A stretch of DNA of 64,000 nt from Proteus mirabilis ATCC 29906 (GCF_000160755.1 NZ_GG668579.1:138982-202981), one strand, 5' to 3'. Shown: positions 10,341-20,037, numbered from the stretch's first letter. Notes: generated by a model from the sequence alone, not told the origin. Numbers and translations: made by a program.

Positions 10341-11021
10341 ATGCAACCACAATTTGAAAACGCAAAAAACACCGTAAAAACATTATCAGTGTTTGATTTT
10401 GATGGTACTTTAACCTATCACGATAGCTTTATCCCTTTTCTAAAGTTTGCCTTTGGGCGTCGTAAATTTGCTCGTCGTATTATCAAAATGGTATTCCCCA
10501 CATTACGTTGTTTTAGACGTAAACTGACTCGTGATGAATTAAAAGAAGTGCTGATTAAAACTTTTTTAACCGATATCAAAGAAGAATGGCTCAAAGAAAA
10601 AGCCGAAGCCTTTTGTAAAGCCTACTGGACTAAGTTAATGCGTCCTGCAGGTTTATTAGCCGTTGCTGAAGAGATTAACCGTCATGCTGAAGTGACCATT
10701 TGTTCAGCTTCTCCAGCTATGGTGTTGCAACCTTTTGCGGATCGACTTGGTATAAAGTTAATAGGAACAACACTTGAAGTGGTTGATGGTGTGCTGACAG
10801 GAAAAATCATTGGCAATAACTGCCGTTGTGGCGAAAAAATCAAACGATTAGAGCGTGTCTATGGCGATCTTACTCAATACCACTTAAGAGCGTGGGGCGA
10901 TTCACGTGGTGATCATGAATTACTCTATGCTGCACAAGATCCACATTGGCGCTATTTCCACACAGGAAGTAATAAGTCAAAAAAATCACCTATTAAAATA
11001 ACGCTTAAAAAAGACTCATAA
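10341..11021 (+). CDS. HAD-IB family phosphatase
   Basis: The 226-residue protein has the HAD motif I VFDFDGTLT near residues 17-25 (nucleophile and acid Asp), motif II ICSASP near residue 119, and motif III/IV WGDSRGDHELL near 191. The SerB-like subclass IB cap follows motif I. It is a probable cytoplasmic or membrane-associated phosphomonoesterase. Relatives include PgpC-type phosphatidylglycerophosphatases and unassigned HAD-IB enzymes, so the substrate is left open. It stands alone, with a strong terminator after it. Confidence 0.85.
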   Translation: MQPQFENAKNTVKTLSVFDFDGTLTYHDSFIPFLKFAFGRRKFARRIIKMVFPTLRCFRRKLTRDELKEVLIKTFLTDIKEEWLKEKAEAFCKAYWTKLMRPAGLLAVAEEINRHAEVTICSASPAMVLQPFADRLGIKLIGTTLEVVDGVLTGKIIGNNCRCGEKIKRLERVYGDLTQYHLRAWGDSRGDHELLYAAQDPHWRYFHTGSNKSKKSPIKITLKKDS

Positions 11022-11037
11022 GTGATTATATAAAAAT

Positions 11038-11066
11038 AAAGCGGGAAACGTATTTTCCCGCTTTAT
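11038..11066. terminator. Bidirectional terminator after HAD gene and terE
   Basis: AAAGCGGGAAA (11038-11048) pairs perfectly with TTTCCCGCTTT (11054-11064) over a five-base loop. It lies between the convergent HAD-IB and terE genes and can serve both. Confidence 0.9.
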
Positions 11067-11117
11067 CCATAAACTAACTATTTATCTAGCCATCTTGGCG
11101 CTTTTATTAGCGAAAGA

Positions 11118-11693
11118 TTAAATATTGACGCCATGTTGTGCGGCTAGTGCGCCTAAACCACCCGCAAAACCTTGGCCTACTGCTTTAAATTTCCAATCTG
11201 AACCATGACGATAGAGTTCACCAAAGATCATCGCCGTCTCCGTAGAGGCATCTTCAGAAAGATCAAAACGTGCAATTTCAGTGTTATTGTCGTTATTATA
11301 AACGCGCATAAAACTGTTGCTCACCATACCAAAGTTTTGTTTGCGGTTTTCAGCATCGTAAATAGTGACAGCAAAAACCAGTTTTTTCACTTCAGCAGGA
11401 ACTTTGGATAAAGTGATTTTGACTTGTTCATCATCACCTTCGCCTTCTCCAGTACGATTATCGCCTTGGTGTTCAACACTACCACATTGGCTCACTTTAT
11501 TATTAAAGAAGATAAAACTTGCATCTGAAAGCACTTTTCCATCTTCACCGACCATGAATACTGACGCATCTAAATCAAATTCAGCGCCATCTGTCACGCG
11601 GGCATCCCATCCTAAACCAACCATAGCCACCGTCATGGTTGGTGCTTCTTTAGTTAGCGAAACATTACCACCTTTAACAAGGGAAACAGCCAT
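11118..11693 (-). CDS. terE: Tellurium resistance protein TerE
   Basis: The 191 residues match the full TerD-superfamily domain: [20 protein letters not shown] at the start, [11 protein letters not shown] and FDLDASVF near residues 27-45, [13 protein letters not shown] near 78-90 and [17 protein letters not shown] near 147. The acidic GDNRTGxGxGDDE loops are the calcium-binding sites of TerD-fold proteins. It acts in the cytoplasm in the Ter stress system (tellurite, colicin and phage protection). It is the last gene of terZABCDE; terF is not present after it. Confidence 0.95.
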   Translation of the reverse strand: MAVSLVKGGNVSLTKEAPTMTVAMVGLGWDARVTDGAEFDLDASVFMVGEDGKVLSDASFIFFNNKVSQCGSVEHQGDNRTGEGEGDDEQVKITLSKVPAEVKKLVFAVTIYDAENRKQNFGMVSNSFMRVYNNDNNTEIARFDLSEDASTETAMIFGELYRHGSDWKFKAVGQGFAGGLGALAAQHGVNI

Positions 11694-11769
11694 ATCAAAG
11701 CTCCTACTGTGTTGAATAAACTGACAATTAGGAATAACTGCCAGTAATTTGTGATTTCATAACATACGA

Positions 11770-12348
11770 TTAAGAGGCGTTAATACCATATTGCGCACAT
11801 ACTGAGCCTAAGCCCCCTGCATATCCTTGGCCTACAGCACGGAATTTCCACTCACCGTTATGACGATATAACTCACCAAATAACATCGCCGTTTCCGTTG
11901 ATGCATCTTCCGTTAAATCATAACGAGCAACTTCAATTTGGTTGTCATCATTAACTAAACGAATAAACGCACCAGATACCTGACCAAAGCTTTGACGACG
12001 CGCTTGCGCTTCATGGATAGTCACTACAAAGATAATTTTTTCGACATCACTGGGGATGGTATCTAGTTTGATTTTTAGTGCTTCATCATCACCATCACCT
12101 TCACCTGTTCGGTTATCACCAGTGTGAACAACAGAGCCGTCGGCAGATCTTAAGTTGTTATAAAAAATGAAATCGGCATCGCTACGTACTTTTCCATTAG
12201 CGGCTAACAGAAATGCAGATGCATCTAAGTCAAAATCTTGACCATCTGTAGAACGGGCATCCCAACCAAGTCCGACTAGGACGTTTTTCATCGTTGGGGC
12301 TGCTTTGCTTAAAGAAACATTACCACCTTTAGAAAGAGAAACGCTCAT
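11770..12348 (-). CDS. terD: Tellurium resistance protein TerD
   Basis: The protein has 192 residues from the ATG at 12348, chosen because AAGAGG lies just upstream and [15 protein letters not shown] is the family N-terminus; the open frame continues 43 codons further into terC on no visible signal. It has two acidic calcium-binding motifs ([21 protein letters not shown]) and ends with [12 protein letters not shown]. In the known Ter complex TerD and TerC associate at the inner membrane. It is flanked by its paralogue terE and by terC. Confidence 0.95.
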   Translation of the reverse strand: MSVSLSKGGNVSLSKAAPTMKNVLVGLGWDARSTDGQDFDLDASAFLLAANGKVRSDADFIFYNNLRSADGSVVHTGDNRTGEGDGDDEALKIKLDTIPSDVEKIIFVVTIHEAQARRQSFGQVSGAFIRLVNDDNQIEVARYDLTEDASTETAMLFGELYRHNGEWKFRAVGQGYAGGLGSVCAQYGINAS

Positions 12349-12415
12349 CTTCAACCTCTTCAATTTATGTTGCGATATTCTAATTTCCCAAGAATATCGG
12401 TTATCATTATTTACC

Positions 12416-13441
12416 TTATTTATTCTTTTTTTCTGGGAATACAAAACTTGCCAGAATACCCAGAGCAAGAACACCAAGCACTACGAATAGGCTGGTTGTC
12501 GCGGAAATGCTATATCCATGCTGCCAAATATGATCTGTTGCATTAAGCCCCAGCTTTACAGCAATAAAGAACAGCAATGCAATAACCGCTTTTTCAAGGT
12601 GAATCAGATACTGTTTTAATGCCTCTAACACAAAGTAGAGAGTACGTAAGCCCAAAATAGCGAACATCATTGCACTATAAACAATCAGTGGCTCACGACT
12701 AACGGCAATGATTGCAGGCACCGAATCGAAAGCAAACATCACATCAGAAAGCTCTACCACCGCCACACACAACATAAGCGGTGTCGCATATAACGCAGCT
12801 TTTGTACCTCGCCCGATAGTTATGTCTTTGTTTTCCGGTTTTGCTAACTCTACATCAACCTCTTTTTGTGTTAATAAGAAGGCATGTCCAGTAATTTTTG
12901 GCCATATAGGGAAAAATCGTTTTACTAAGCGATAAGCAAGATGCTGTGAATAGTCTTCAATTTCTTCACTATCATTCCCACTTCTCAGCATCATTACGGC
13001 TGTCCAAGCAACAATCAGAGCAAAGACTATCTCAACGTAAGGCCCTAAACTTAATAAGCCGGTACCAATAGCAACAAAGATCGCACGGAATACAATGGCA
13101 CCAATGATCCCCCAATACAGAATGCGGTGACGGAAACGATCAGGAACCGCAAACCAAGAGAAAATCGCCATCATGACAAATAGGTTATCGACAGACAGCA
13201 CTTTCTCTAATGCATAACCCGTCACGAATAAGCTTGCAACTTCTGCACCATGGTGGACGTATAAAAAACCCGCGAATGCCATGGCAACGACTACCCAGAA
13301 TATTGACCAAAAAACAGCATTCTTTAACGTTATCGGCTTATCTGCACGATGCATAAATAAATCGATAAAAATAGCGCCTATCGCAAGTACAACAAAAACA
13401 ATGACAGTTTCTGTCGGAAAACCAATATGTGTGGATACCAT
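12416..13441 (-). CDS. terC: Tellurium resistance membrane protein TerC
   Basis: The 341-residue polytopic protein of the TerC family (usual length about 345) has roughly nine hydrophobic segments, the signature [14 protein letters not shown] near residue 77 and [15 protein letters not shown] near residue 228. The acidic residues in these helices are proposed to bind or move a metal ion. TerC is the membrane hub of the Ter complex. It lies 34 bases after terB and 67 bases before the terD start. Confidence 0.95.
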   Translation of the reverse strand: MVSTHIGFPTETVIVFVVLAIGAIFIDLFMHRADKPITLKNAVFWSIFWVVVAMAFAGFLYVHHGAEVASLFVTGYALEKVLSVDNLFVMMAIFSWFAVPDRFRHRILYWGIIGAIVFRAIFVAIGTGLLSLGPYVEIVFALIVAWTAVMMLRSGNDSEEIEDYSQHLAYRLVKRFFPIWPKITGHAFLLTQKEVDVELAKPENKDITIGRGTKAALYATPLMLCVAVVELSDVMFAFDSVPAIIAVSREPLIVYSAMMFAILGLRTLYFVLEALKQYLIHLEKAVIALLFFIAVKLGLNATDHIWQHGYSISATTSLFVVLGVLALGILASFVFPEKKNK

Positions 13442-13475
13442 AATTATTCCTAAACGGTTCCCTATATAAAATTAA

Positions 13476-13931
13476 TTACAAATCAAACTCTGCGGGCTCA
13501 AAGCCTAATGCAACGGCAATAGCACGCACCGCCTCTTTTTCGTCATTGTCAAAATCACCATCACTTTTCGCAACAGCAATACCGACACGGATCGCTAATT
13601 GTGCAGCTTCTGGCTGATCTTTCATTGCCAGAATATACTTCATCGTTTCACCTTTACCGACTTCAGTATCAAATTCAAAACTGCTAATTAGCTTATTAAA
13701 GAATTCGATCACCTCGGAGGTATCAAAGACTTTAAGCTCTTCTGATGCTTTTAAAAAACCGAGCATCTTCTGCTTTTCTTCAGAACTCACACCATCGCTG
13801 GCAATAGCGATACGAGCACAAACTGCGACCGTACCTTGCATAAATTTTTTGTTTTTAAAACGACTGACTTGCTTAGTTAACTCCGCTCGCCCGGAATTAA
13901 AACCTTCTTTTAATTTATTGAAAAAACTCAT
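13476..13931 (-). CDS. terB: Tellurite resistance protein TerB
   Basis: The 151-residue all-helical protein has the paired acidic motifs ASDGVSSEEKQKML (near 44) and KSDGDFDNDEKEAVRAIA (near 126) that bind metal ions in TerB-fold proteins. It is cytoplasmic and associates with TerC. AAGGAG is well placed before the ATG. Its length matches R478 and E. coli O157 TerB. Confidence 0.95.
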   Translation of the reverse strand: MSFFNKLKEGFNSGRAELTKQVSRFKNKKFMQGTVAVCARIAIASDGVSSEEKQKMLGFLKASEELKVFDTSEVIEFFNKLISSFEFDTEVGKGETMKYILAMKDQPEAAQLAIRVGIAVAKSDGDFDNDEKEAVRAIAVALGFEPAEFDL

Positions 13932-13955
13932 TTTTATTCTCCTTATTTCGTGTAT

Positions 13956-15128
13956 TCACTTAGATCCAGCAGTCCAGCGAAATCCCCATCCGTAGGCATT
14001 ATCCATATCGCGATGGCCTTTAAAAAATTCATTGAGACGTTCAACTTTGATTGATCCGTTTTCATTAACAAGTCGTGCGATGGCACACATAGCTCGACCA
14101 TTATTACCATCCGTTAAACGTGTTTCGATAGGTGGTTGCTCGGGAACATGAATAGTGACCACACCATCTGTTTTACTCCAGTTAGGAACCCCTTCATAAA
14201 TAAAAGTAAAAATAAGCACTTGCTTGATATTTTTCCATTCACGTCCATTGATAAAAATCCACTCGCCACCCGCTACATCACCAGTGCGATCATCACCTTG
14301 TAACTCAACATAAGGCATGCGATTAAAATCACCGAATCCATTTCCTAAGGCTTGGATCACTGACTTATAACCATCTTGTAGTTCAACAAAGGCGCCAATA
14401 TCTAAATCAATACCTTTGTTACCACCAAATAATCCACCTAATAACCCGGAACCACCGCTTTTACTTTCTCGATGCCAATCGAGGTTAATGCGGATTTTGC
14501 CGAAATCATCCTTTTTAGTTAAGCTAATTGCCGGTTTCTCTTTAGTTAGCGAAACCTTGCTTAACTTCACTGAGCTCGGTGCTGGTGCTGGTGCTGGTGC
14601 TGGTGCTGGTGCTGGTGCTGGTGCTGGTTCAGGATCAGCAATATCAACACCAAAATATTCCGCCAATGGTTTTAATCCACCGTTAAATCCTTGTGCAATA
14701 AACCGAAATTTCCAGCTTCCATTGCGACGGTATAGCTCACCTAAAATTAATGCCGCTTCAGTGCGTCCATCGATATCAACATGGCCGTTCGCAACGACAT
14801 TATTGTTAGCATCAACTTGAATAGACAAATGTTGTAGATGAGTAATGGTTTGTTGCCCCTCACAAGTAGCTGTAAAAGCAATTCTATCGACATCAGGACG
14901 TAAGCGAGTTAAGTCAACCGTAAACGACGTGCTATTACCTGCTGTTGCATAAATAATAGTACGATCATCATTAGTGGTTTGACCATAAAACACCATATCA
15001 GCATCACCGTTCACTTTTCCTGAGGCATAAAGCCTAAATGCAGATACATCAACAAGTGAGCCTGAGTGAATACGCACCATTAACGTTTGATCAGGTACGG
15101 ATATATTTCCGCCAGGTGTTAGGGTCAT
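13956..15128 (-). CDS. terA: Tellurium resistance protein TerA with Ala-Pro linker
   Basis: The 390-residue protein holds two TerD-like domains. The first is short and lacks much of the acidic calcium motif; the second (from about residue 195) carries GIDLDIGAFVEL and GDDRTGD. An Ala-Pro linker of eight AP units near residues 168-184 joins them, encoded by a perfect hexanucleotide repeat. The ATG follows the terZ stop directly. TerA is a cytoplasmic member of the Ter complex. Confidence 0.93.
   Translation of the reverse strand: MTLTPGGNISVPDQTLMVRIHSGSLVDVSAFRLYASGKVNGDADMVFYGQTTNDDRTIIYATAGNSTSFTVDLTRLRPDVDRIAFTATCEGQQTITHLQHLSIQVDANNNVVANGHVDIDGRTEAALILGELYRRNGSWKFRFIAQGFNGGLKPLAEYFGVDIADPEPAPAPAPAPAPAPAPAPSSVKLSKVSLTKEKPAISLTKKDDFGKIRINLDWHRESKSGGSGLLGGLFGGNKGIDLDIGAFVELQDGYKSVIQALGNGFGDFNRMPYVELQGDDRTGDVAGGEWIFINGREWKNIKQVLIFTFIYEGVPNWSKTDGVVTIHVPEQPPIETRLTDGNNGRAMCAIARLVNENGSIKVERLNEFFKGHRDMDNAYGWGFRWTAGSK
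14578..14625. repeat. Hexanucleotide tandem repeat inside terA
   Basis: Eight perfect copies of GGTGCT (plus strand) encode the alternating Ala-Pro linker of TerA. Copy number changes would keep the frame and only alter linker length, so this is a likely variable-number locus. Confidence 0.95.
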
Positions 15129-15713
15129 TTATCGCACCACCGTCGCCAAAATATCTGGCATCATCTCGTCAATGACAAGCCCTTTACAAGGTGAGCCAAA
15201 AGCCGTGAAATCCCATTGTCCGTGATTACGTTGTAAAGCGGCAATCACGATCCCTGTATGAGCGCCTTGTTCCGTTAATTTGTAATGAGCAAGCTCTTTA
15301 TTGGTTGTTTTATCGACAACTCGACAAAACGCATTTTCAACTTCATTAAAAGTCTGCCCACGGAAACTATTGACAGTGAAAACCAAATATTCAACCAATG
15401 AAGGAAGACGATTTAAATCAACAAAAATAGTTTCATCATCACCATCACCCTCTCCTGTTAAGTTATCTCCTGAGTGAATAACGGACTGACAAGTTGATTT
15501 TAGTTTACGAAACCAAATAGTATCGATTTGTTTACCATTTACATCGAGTAATACACAACTTGCATCTAAATCTATCGAATTATTACCACCAAAGAGTCCA
15601 CCGAGAAATCCCTTTTTCTTAATAGGATCCCAGCCTAAACCAAACATTAGGTGACTCAGTGCAGGGGCTTGTTTACTGAGAGAGACTGTCTGATCCTTGC
15701 GTAATGAAACCAT
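15129..15713 (-). CDS. terZ: Tellurium resistance protein TerZ
   Basis: The 194-residue TerD-superfamily protein begins MVSLRKDQTVSLSKQAPALS and contains GLGWDPIKKKGFLGGLFGGNNSIDLDASCVLL, the insertion typical of TerZ, and [13 protein letters not shown] near residue 76. It is the first gene of terZABCDE. The promoter region is shared with the divergent biosynthetic operon. Confidence 0.95.
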   Translation of the reverse strand: MVSLRKDQTVSLSKQAPALSHLMFGLGWDPIKKKGFLGGLFGGNNSIDLDASCVLLDVNGKQIDTIWFRKLKSTCQSVIHSGDNLTGEGDGDDETIFVDLNRLPSLVEYLVFTVNSFRGQTFNEVENAFCRVVDKTTNKELAHYKLTEQGAHTGIVIAALQRNHGQWDFTAFGSPCKGLVIDEMMPDILATVVR

Positions 15714-16105
15714 AATTAACTCCCTTCAAAGGTAGAATGAAACAACAATATCACTTGCATATAAATACAAATTATAAATCATCATATCATGATGAAGTAG
15801 TTCGGCAAGTCTATTTTTATCAACTTACCTCAAGAGATTGTAAACATATTGAAATAAAAGAAATTTTTATAGATAAACACAATTAAAACTTAAGTTAAAA
15901 ACAAAAAATACCGCATTAACCTAATTATTTTAAATTAAAGTAAAATAGATCACATTATGATTGACATGATTAAATAGAAACTTCATGATGAGAAAACAGG
16001 TTTTAGCTTAAACATTCACAGTATGTGACGTTATGTTCAACACGGCTTAGCTTATACCCAGATAAATGCACTTAAAAAACTAATTAGTACGGATAATAAA
16101 GAATA
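15714..16105. promoter_or_regulatory. Divergent ter promoter region
   Basis: This AT-rich gap holds the promoters for terZABCDE and the divergent metabolite operon. The clearest motif is TCATCAT-ATC-ATGATGA at 15779-15795, a palindrome 66 bp upstream of terZ. TerW of plasmid R478 is reported to bind the ter promoter region, so this is a candidate operator; no binding consensus was compared. Confidence 0.5.
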
Positions 16106-17251
16106 ATGAATAGTTTGATTGGCTCTTCTGTTTATCGTCGCCAACTCACTTGTGGCACATTAAGCGTAACGCCAAATTGCTCATTAGAACATCTTGATGA
16201 ACTTTTTGATATTGCGGAAAGACGCAACCCTAAGCGCGCTTTTTTGTTTGTCAGTAAAGTATTAGGGCGCCATATTCCTGTTTCACCTAAGAAAATGCGT
16301 GAAACTTATCAACAAATGGCCAAAAAATTTCCTCAATCACTAGAAGGCCCTATTCTTTTTATTGGTATGGCAGAAACTGCGGTCGGTTTAGGTGCGGGAA
16401 TTTTTGATGAAGTAAGAGATCGCTATCCTCAAGCCCTCTACCTTACTTCAACGCGCCATCCTATTGCTGATGGTGAATTATTCTGTAAATTTAAAGAAAA
16501 TCACAGCCATGCAACTGATCACCTACTTTATTTGCCTCATAACCTAGAACAACGCCAATGGATCCAGCAAGCGAAAACCATTGTGTTAATTGATGATGAA
16601 GCAACCACAGGTAATACCTTTCTTAACTTGCTGTCTGCATTACGTGAAGAAGGTAAGTTAACACAAATTAAGCAGATTATTGCTGTCACATTAACCGATT
16701 GGAGTGGTGATGCTCTGCAAAAGCGTTCACCATTACCCATAACAACCTTCTCTTTAGTGCAGGGAAAATGGCAATGGCAAGCCAATCCCGATGCACCATT
16801 ACCTGTTATGCCAAATGTCAATATTACTGCCTCAGGACAGGTTGCTATCACAGGAAAACAAAGCTGGGGACGCTTAGGCATGACAACCCCTGCTAATGAT
16901 CTTGGCCTATTTATTCATGTTTCTGAGGGTGAAAAAATATTGGTTTTAGGCTCTGGTGAATTTGTCTGGGAACCCTTTTTATTAGCAGAACGCTTAGAAA
17001 AACAAGGGGCTATTGTAAAATATAGCTCGACGACTCGCTCACCTATTGCCACTAATTTTGCTATCCAATCAGCGATAACTTTTACTGATAATTACGGATT
17101 AGGCATTCCTAACTTTGTCTATAACGTGGCTCATCAGCAATTTGATCGCATTCTGCTTTGTTGTGAAACCCCTGCCGAAAGTATTGATAGTCAACTTATT
17201 GAGGCTCTCTATAAAGTTGCCCCTATTGTTGAAGTAATTAGCTATGACTAA
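16106..17251 (+). CDS. Ter-linked phosphoribosyltransferase with TRSP domain
   Basis: The 381-residue protein has an N-terminal PRTase domain with the PRPP-binding motif IVLIDDEATTGNTF near residues 159-172 and a C-terminal TRSP domain carrying its namesake TTRSP near residue 314. Comparative genomics of Ter systems (Anantharaman, Iyer and Aravind) places such proteins in a pathway predicted to make a nucleoside-like metabolite. It starts the operon divergent from terZ and overlaps the next gene by eight bases. Confidence 0.88.
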   Translation: MNSLIGSSVYRRQLTCGTLSVTPNCSLEHLDELFDIAERRNPKRAFLFVSKVLGRHIPVSPKKMRETYQQMAKKFPQSLEGPILFIGMAETAVGLGAGIFDEVRDRYPQALYLTSTRHPIADGELFCKFKENHSHATDHLLYLPHNLEQRQWIQQAKTIVLIDDEATTGNTFLNLLSALREEGKLTQIKQIIAVTLTDWSGDALQKRSPLPITTFSLVQGKWQWQANPDAPLPVMPNVNITASGQVAITGKQSWGRLGMTTPANDLGLFIHVSEGEKILVLGSGEFVWEPFLLAERLEKQGAIVKYSSTTRSPIATNFAIQSAITFTDNYGLGIPNFVYNVAHQQFDRILLCCETPAESIDSQLIEALYKVAPIVEVISYD

Positions 17252-18014
17252 CCCCGTTATTTTAGCCGATCTTGACGATACCTTATTTCAAACTCGTCGC
17301 AAAATGGTGGATGAGTTAGCGCTTGCCCCCTATAAAACTGGTGCGTTGGATAGAAGTTTAGCGCCACGTAGCTTTATGACTCAAGAGCAAGCTATGCTGG
17401 TTGATTGGATGCTAGAACATGCTGATTTAATTCCAGTCACAGCACGTGGAACGGAAGAAATGAGCCGTGTCACTATTCCTTTTCATTCATGGGCTATTAC
17501 CACACACGGTGCTGTTGTCTTAACCCCAGAAAAAGTCGCAGATGAACAATGGCAACACCATATCACACAAAGCTTAACACCTTATAAGCAACCTTTACTT
17601 AGGTTACAGCAATCTATTACCCAATTAATGGCTGAACGTAATATTGATGGTTGGGCGAGAATTAACTATGAATATGATGATTTACCCATTTATTTAGTGA
17701 TGAAGCATAACGATAGCGCTCGATTAGATGAGCTATATGCTATCGGTGATGAGATAGAAAAAATATTCTCAACCAAAGGTTTTTATATTCATCGTAACAG
17801 TAACAATATTGCTTGGTTACCTGAGCCAATTGAAAAAGGTAAAGCCGTCACTTATTTGCTTAATAAATTAAAAGCAGAACGTGGCGTTTTTCCTGTAATT
17901 GGTTTCGGCGATAGCCTAAGTGATCATCGCTTTATGAAATTATGCAATTGGTATGCTATCCCCCGCCAAAGCCAATTCGCGAATGCGATCAACACAAAAA
18001 TTTTTGGAGAATAA
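17244..18014 (+). CDS. Ter-linked HAD-family hydrolase
   Basis: The 256-residue HAD enzyme begins with motif I LADLDDTLF (Asp9 and Asp11), has a sugar-phosphatase-like cap in the middle and the metal motif IGFGDSLSDHRF near residue 219. It is predicted to dephosphorylate an intermediate of the Ter-linked metabolite. It overlaps the PRTase-TRSP gene and ends three bases before the StiP-type gene, so tight co-expression is expected. Confidence 0.88.
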   Translation: MTNPVILADLDDTLFQTRRKMVDELALAPYKTGALDRSLAPRSFMTQEQAMLVDWMLEHADLIPVTARGTEEMSRVTIPFHSWAITTHGAVVLTPEKVADEQWQHHITQSLTPYKQPLLRLQQSITQLMAERNIDGWARINYEYDDLPIYLVMKHNDSARLDELYAIGDEIEKIFSTKGFYIHRNSNNIAWLPEPIEKGKAVTYLLNKLKAERGVFPVIGFGDSLSDHRFMKLCNWYAIPRQSQFANAINTKIFGE

Positions 18015-18016
18015 AC

Positions 18017-19093
18017 ATGATGGATCATCAGCCTTTTTCAGGCTCTTATCTACTGGGTGATGTTGATTTTTTACTGCAACCCGTCAAGATTGAAATGACA
18101 CCTGTTGAGTTAAAAGAAGAACTTATACAGTCTGGTAAACGTCACTATTCTGATATGTTAAGCCAAGAGCCAGAACCCACAACCTGGCATCTTGAACTGT
18201 TTGAAAAAGCACTGGCTGCTGGCGCAACACGTTTAGCTACACAAGTAATTATGCTAGCAAAATCACTTATTGCGCATTTTGGTGACACCCCTATTATTCT
18301 GACAAGTCTTGTGCGTGCGGGTGTTCCACTTGGCGTGATGTTACAACAGACCTTGCGCAAAATGGGAAAAACGTCTTATCACTATGGTATTAGCATTATT
18401 CGTGATAGAGGTATTGATAACGAAGCGCTTTCATGGATTGAGCAACGCCATGGGACAGAAGGTATTGTATTTGTTGATGGGTGGACAGGAAAAGGCGCTA
18501 TCACAAATGAGTTAATTCGTTCATTGGCGGGACGTGAAGGTTTTCCTGCACAACCCCATCTTGTCGTCCTTGCTGATCCTTGTGGTTGCGCTTGGTTAAG
18601 TGCCAGTGATGAAGATTGGCTAATCCCTTTTGGGATTATGGGAGCGCCCGTTTCAGGATTAATTTCACGTTCAATTTGGACAGAGCAAGGCTTCCATGGT
18701 TTTGTCGATTGCCAACATTTAAAACAATATGAATGTAGTCGCTATCTTGTTGATACTGTGGGAAAAATAGTTGACGCCTTAATAGATAACGATATTCCAC
18801 TCGCCACATTTAAACATCAACCGTCAGACTTAAAAAAACTGAGCGAAAATGTCGTTAGTTTACTTGCCAACAAATATGACATTTCAAATATCAATCGTAT
18901 AAAACCCGGTATTGCTGAAGCAACTCGCGCCGTTTTACGCCGTGTACCTGAGCATATTCTGGTAAAAGAAATTGCAGATCCTGATGTTGCATTACTGATT
19001 TATCTTGCTAAACAAAAAAATATTACTGTAACCGAGGCAGGTAAAGCATTAGGACAATATCGTGCCGTTACTATCATTAAAAAGGTGCAATAA
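18017..19093 (+). CDS. StiP-type PRTase-like protein with PELOTA domain
   Basis: The 358-residue product starts at the ATG at 18017, with GGAGA six bases before it; the frame extends upstream into the HAD gene without support. It resembles the family now labelled cysteine protease StiP but earlier described as a phosphoribosyltransferase: TSLVRAGVPLGVML near residue 96 and the PRPP-loop-like VFVDGWTGKGAIT near 155. The C-terminal 90 residues match the PELOTA RNA-binding module of these proteins. Whether it is a PRTase or a protease is unresolved. Its stop overlaps the next start (TAATG). Confidence 0.82.
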   Translation: MMDHQPFSGSYLLGDVDFLLQPVKIEMTPVELKEELIQSGKRHYSDMLSQEPEPTTWHLELFEKALAAGATRLATQVIMLAKSLIAHFGDTPIILTSLVRAGVPLGVMLQQTLRKMGKTSYHYGISIIRDRGIDNEALSWIEQRHGTEGIVFVDGWTGKGAITNELIRSLAGREGFPAQPHLVVLADPCGCAWLSASDEDWLIPFGIMGAPVSGLISRSIWTEQGFHGFVDCQHLKQYECSRYLVDTVGKIVDALIDNDIPLATFKHQPSDLKKLSENVVSLLANKYDISNINRIKPGIAEATRAVLRRVPEHILVKEIADPDVALLIYLAKQKNITVTEAGKALGQYRAVTIIKKVQ

Positions 19094-20037
19094 TGATTGA
19101 ACGATTATCCCCTTGGAATTTAGGGGCAACGCTGTATATGCCCGCAACACGAACCGATATCGCCGCAACAATTATTGATCAAAAAATTGATGGATTACGT
19201 TCATTAATTATTTGTTTAGAAGATGCCGTCAGTGATACTGATATTCCACAAGCATTACAAAATCTAGCAACATTATTAACCACATTATCAGACTATAAAA
19301 AGCATCATGATTGTACTGAATGGCCGTTGCTATTTATACGCCCCCGCCATACAGAAATGGCGCAATGGCTGGTTGAGCATGTAGATTTAACCGTGATTGA
19401 CGGCTTAGTATTACCTAAATTTACCCAAGCTTCATTACCCCTTTGGTGGCGTATCATCAAACCCACCCATTTATGTATGATGCCAACATTGGAAACAGAA
19501 GAAGTGTTCGACGTTCTTCAAATGACCTCACTGGCAGACTTGCTACTAGCCCACCCTTGCCATAAGAGAATTATTGCCTTACGTATCGGTGGAAATGATT
19601 TAATGAATGTTATTTCTCTTAGACGTAATCGCCATTTAACACTCTATGATGGACCTATGGGATATGTGATAAAAATGTTGGTTGCTGTATTTGGTGCTCG
19701 TCAGTTTGCGCTTACCGCTCCTGTTTGTGAGCATATTGATGATCAACAAATTATGGATAGAGAATTAGCCCTCGATATTGCCAATGGTTTAGTGGGTAAA
19801 ACCGCTATTCATCCCAAGCAGATAGACAAAATAGAACAGGCATTAATGGTATCTCAGTCTGATCATTCCGATGCGTTGCGCATCTTAAATTCAACACAAG
19901 CCGTATTTAAATCTCATGGTGCCATGTGTGAACCGGCAACACATCGCCGTTGGGCATTGAGTATTTTAACTAGAGCAAAACTGTATGGCATTATTCCCAA
20001 TTCAAAAAATAGTGTTCAACGATTTAATACACCATAA
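19093..20037 (+). CDS. Ter-linked HpcH/HpaI-type C-C bond lyase
   Basis: The 314-residue TIM-barrel protein is related to citrate lyase beta/HpcH aldolases, with LRSLIICLEDAVSD near residue 34, LRIGGNDLMN near 167 and the terminal block GLVGKTAIHPKQI near 232. In the Ter pathway this family is predicted to make or break a carbon-carbon bond of the metabolite. It is the last gene of the four-gene operon. The ATP-grasp enzyme often found with these genes is not seen here. Confidence 0.85.
   Translation: MIERLSPWNLGATLYMPATRTDIAATIIDQKIDGLRSLIICLEDAVSDTDIPQALQNLATLLTTLSDYKKHHDCTEWPLLFIRPRHTEMAQWLVEHVDLTVIDGLVLPKFTQASLPLWWRIIKPTHLCMMPTLETEEVFDVLQMTSLADLLLAHPCHKRIIALRIGGNDLMNVISLRRNRHLTLYDGPMGYVIKMLVAVFGARQFALTAPVCEHIDDQQIMDRELALDIANGLVGKTAIHPKQIDKIEQALMVSQSDHSDALRILNSTQAVFKSHGAMCEPATHRRWALSILTRAKLYGIIPNSKNSVQRFNTP

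Noticed and set aside
12349..12477. N-terminal extension of TerD (43 codons)
   Set aside because: It overlaps the end of terC; the ATG at 12348 has a good ribosome site and the family N-terminus.
14578..14625. Tandem repeat as a CRISPR-like array
   Set aside because: The units are contiguous hexamers without spacers and code for a protein linker.
14416..14820. Open frame on the plus strand rich in Gly-Ala
   Set aside because: It is the complement of the terA hexanucleotide repeat; terA on the other strand has full family similarity.
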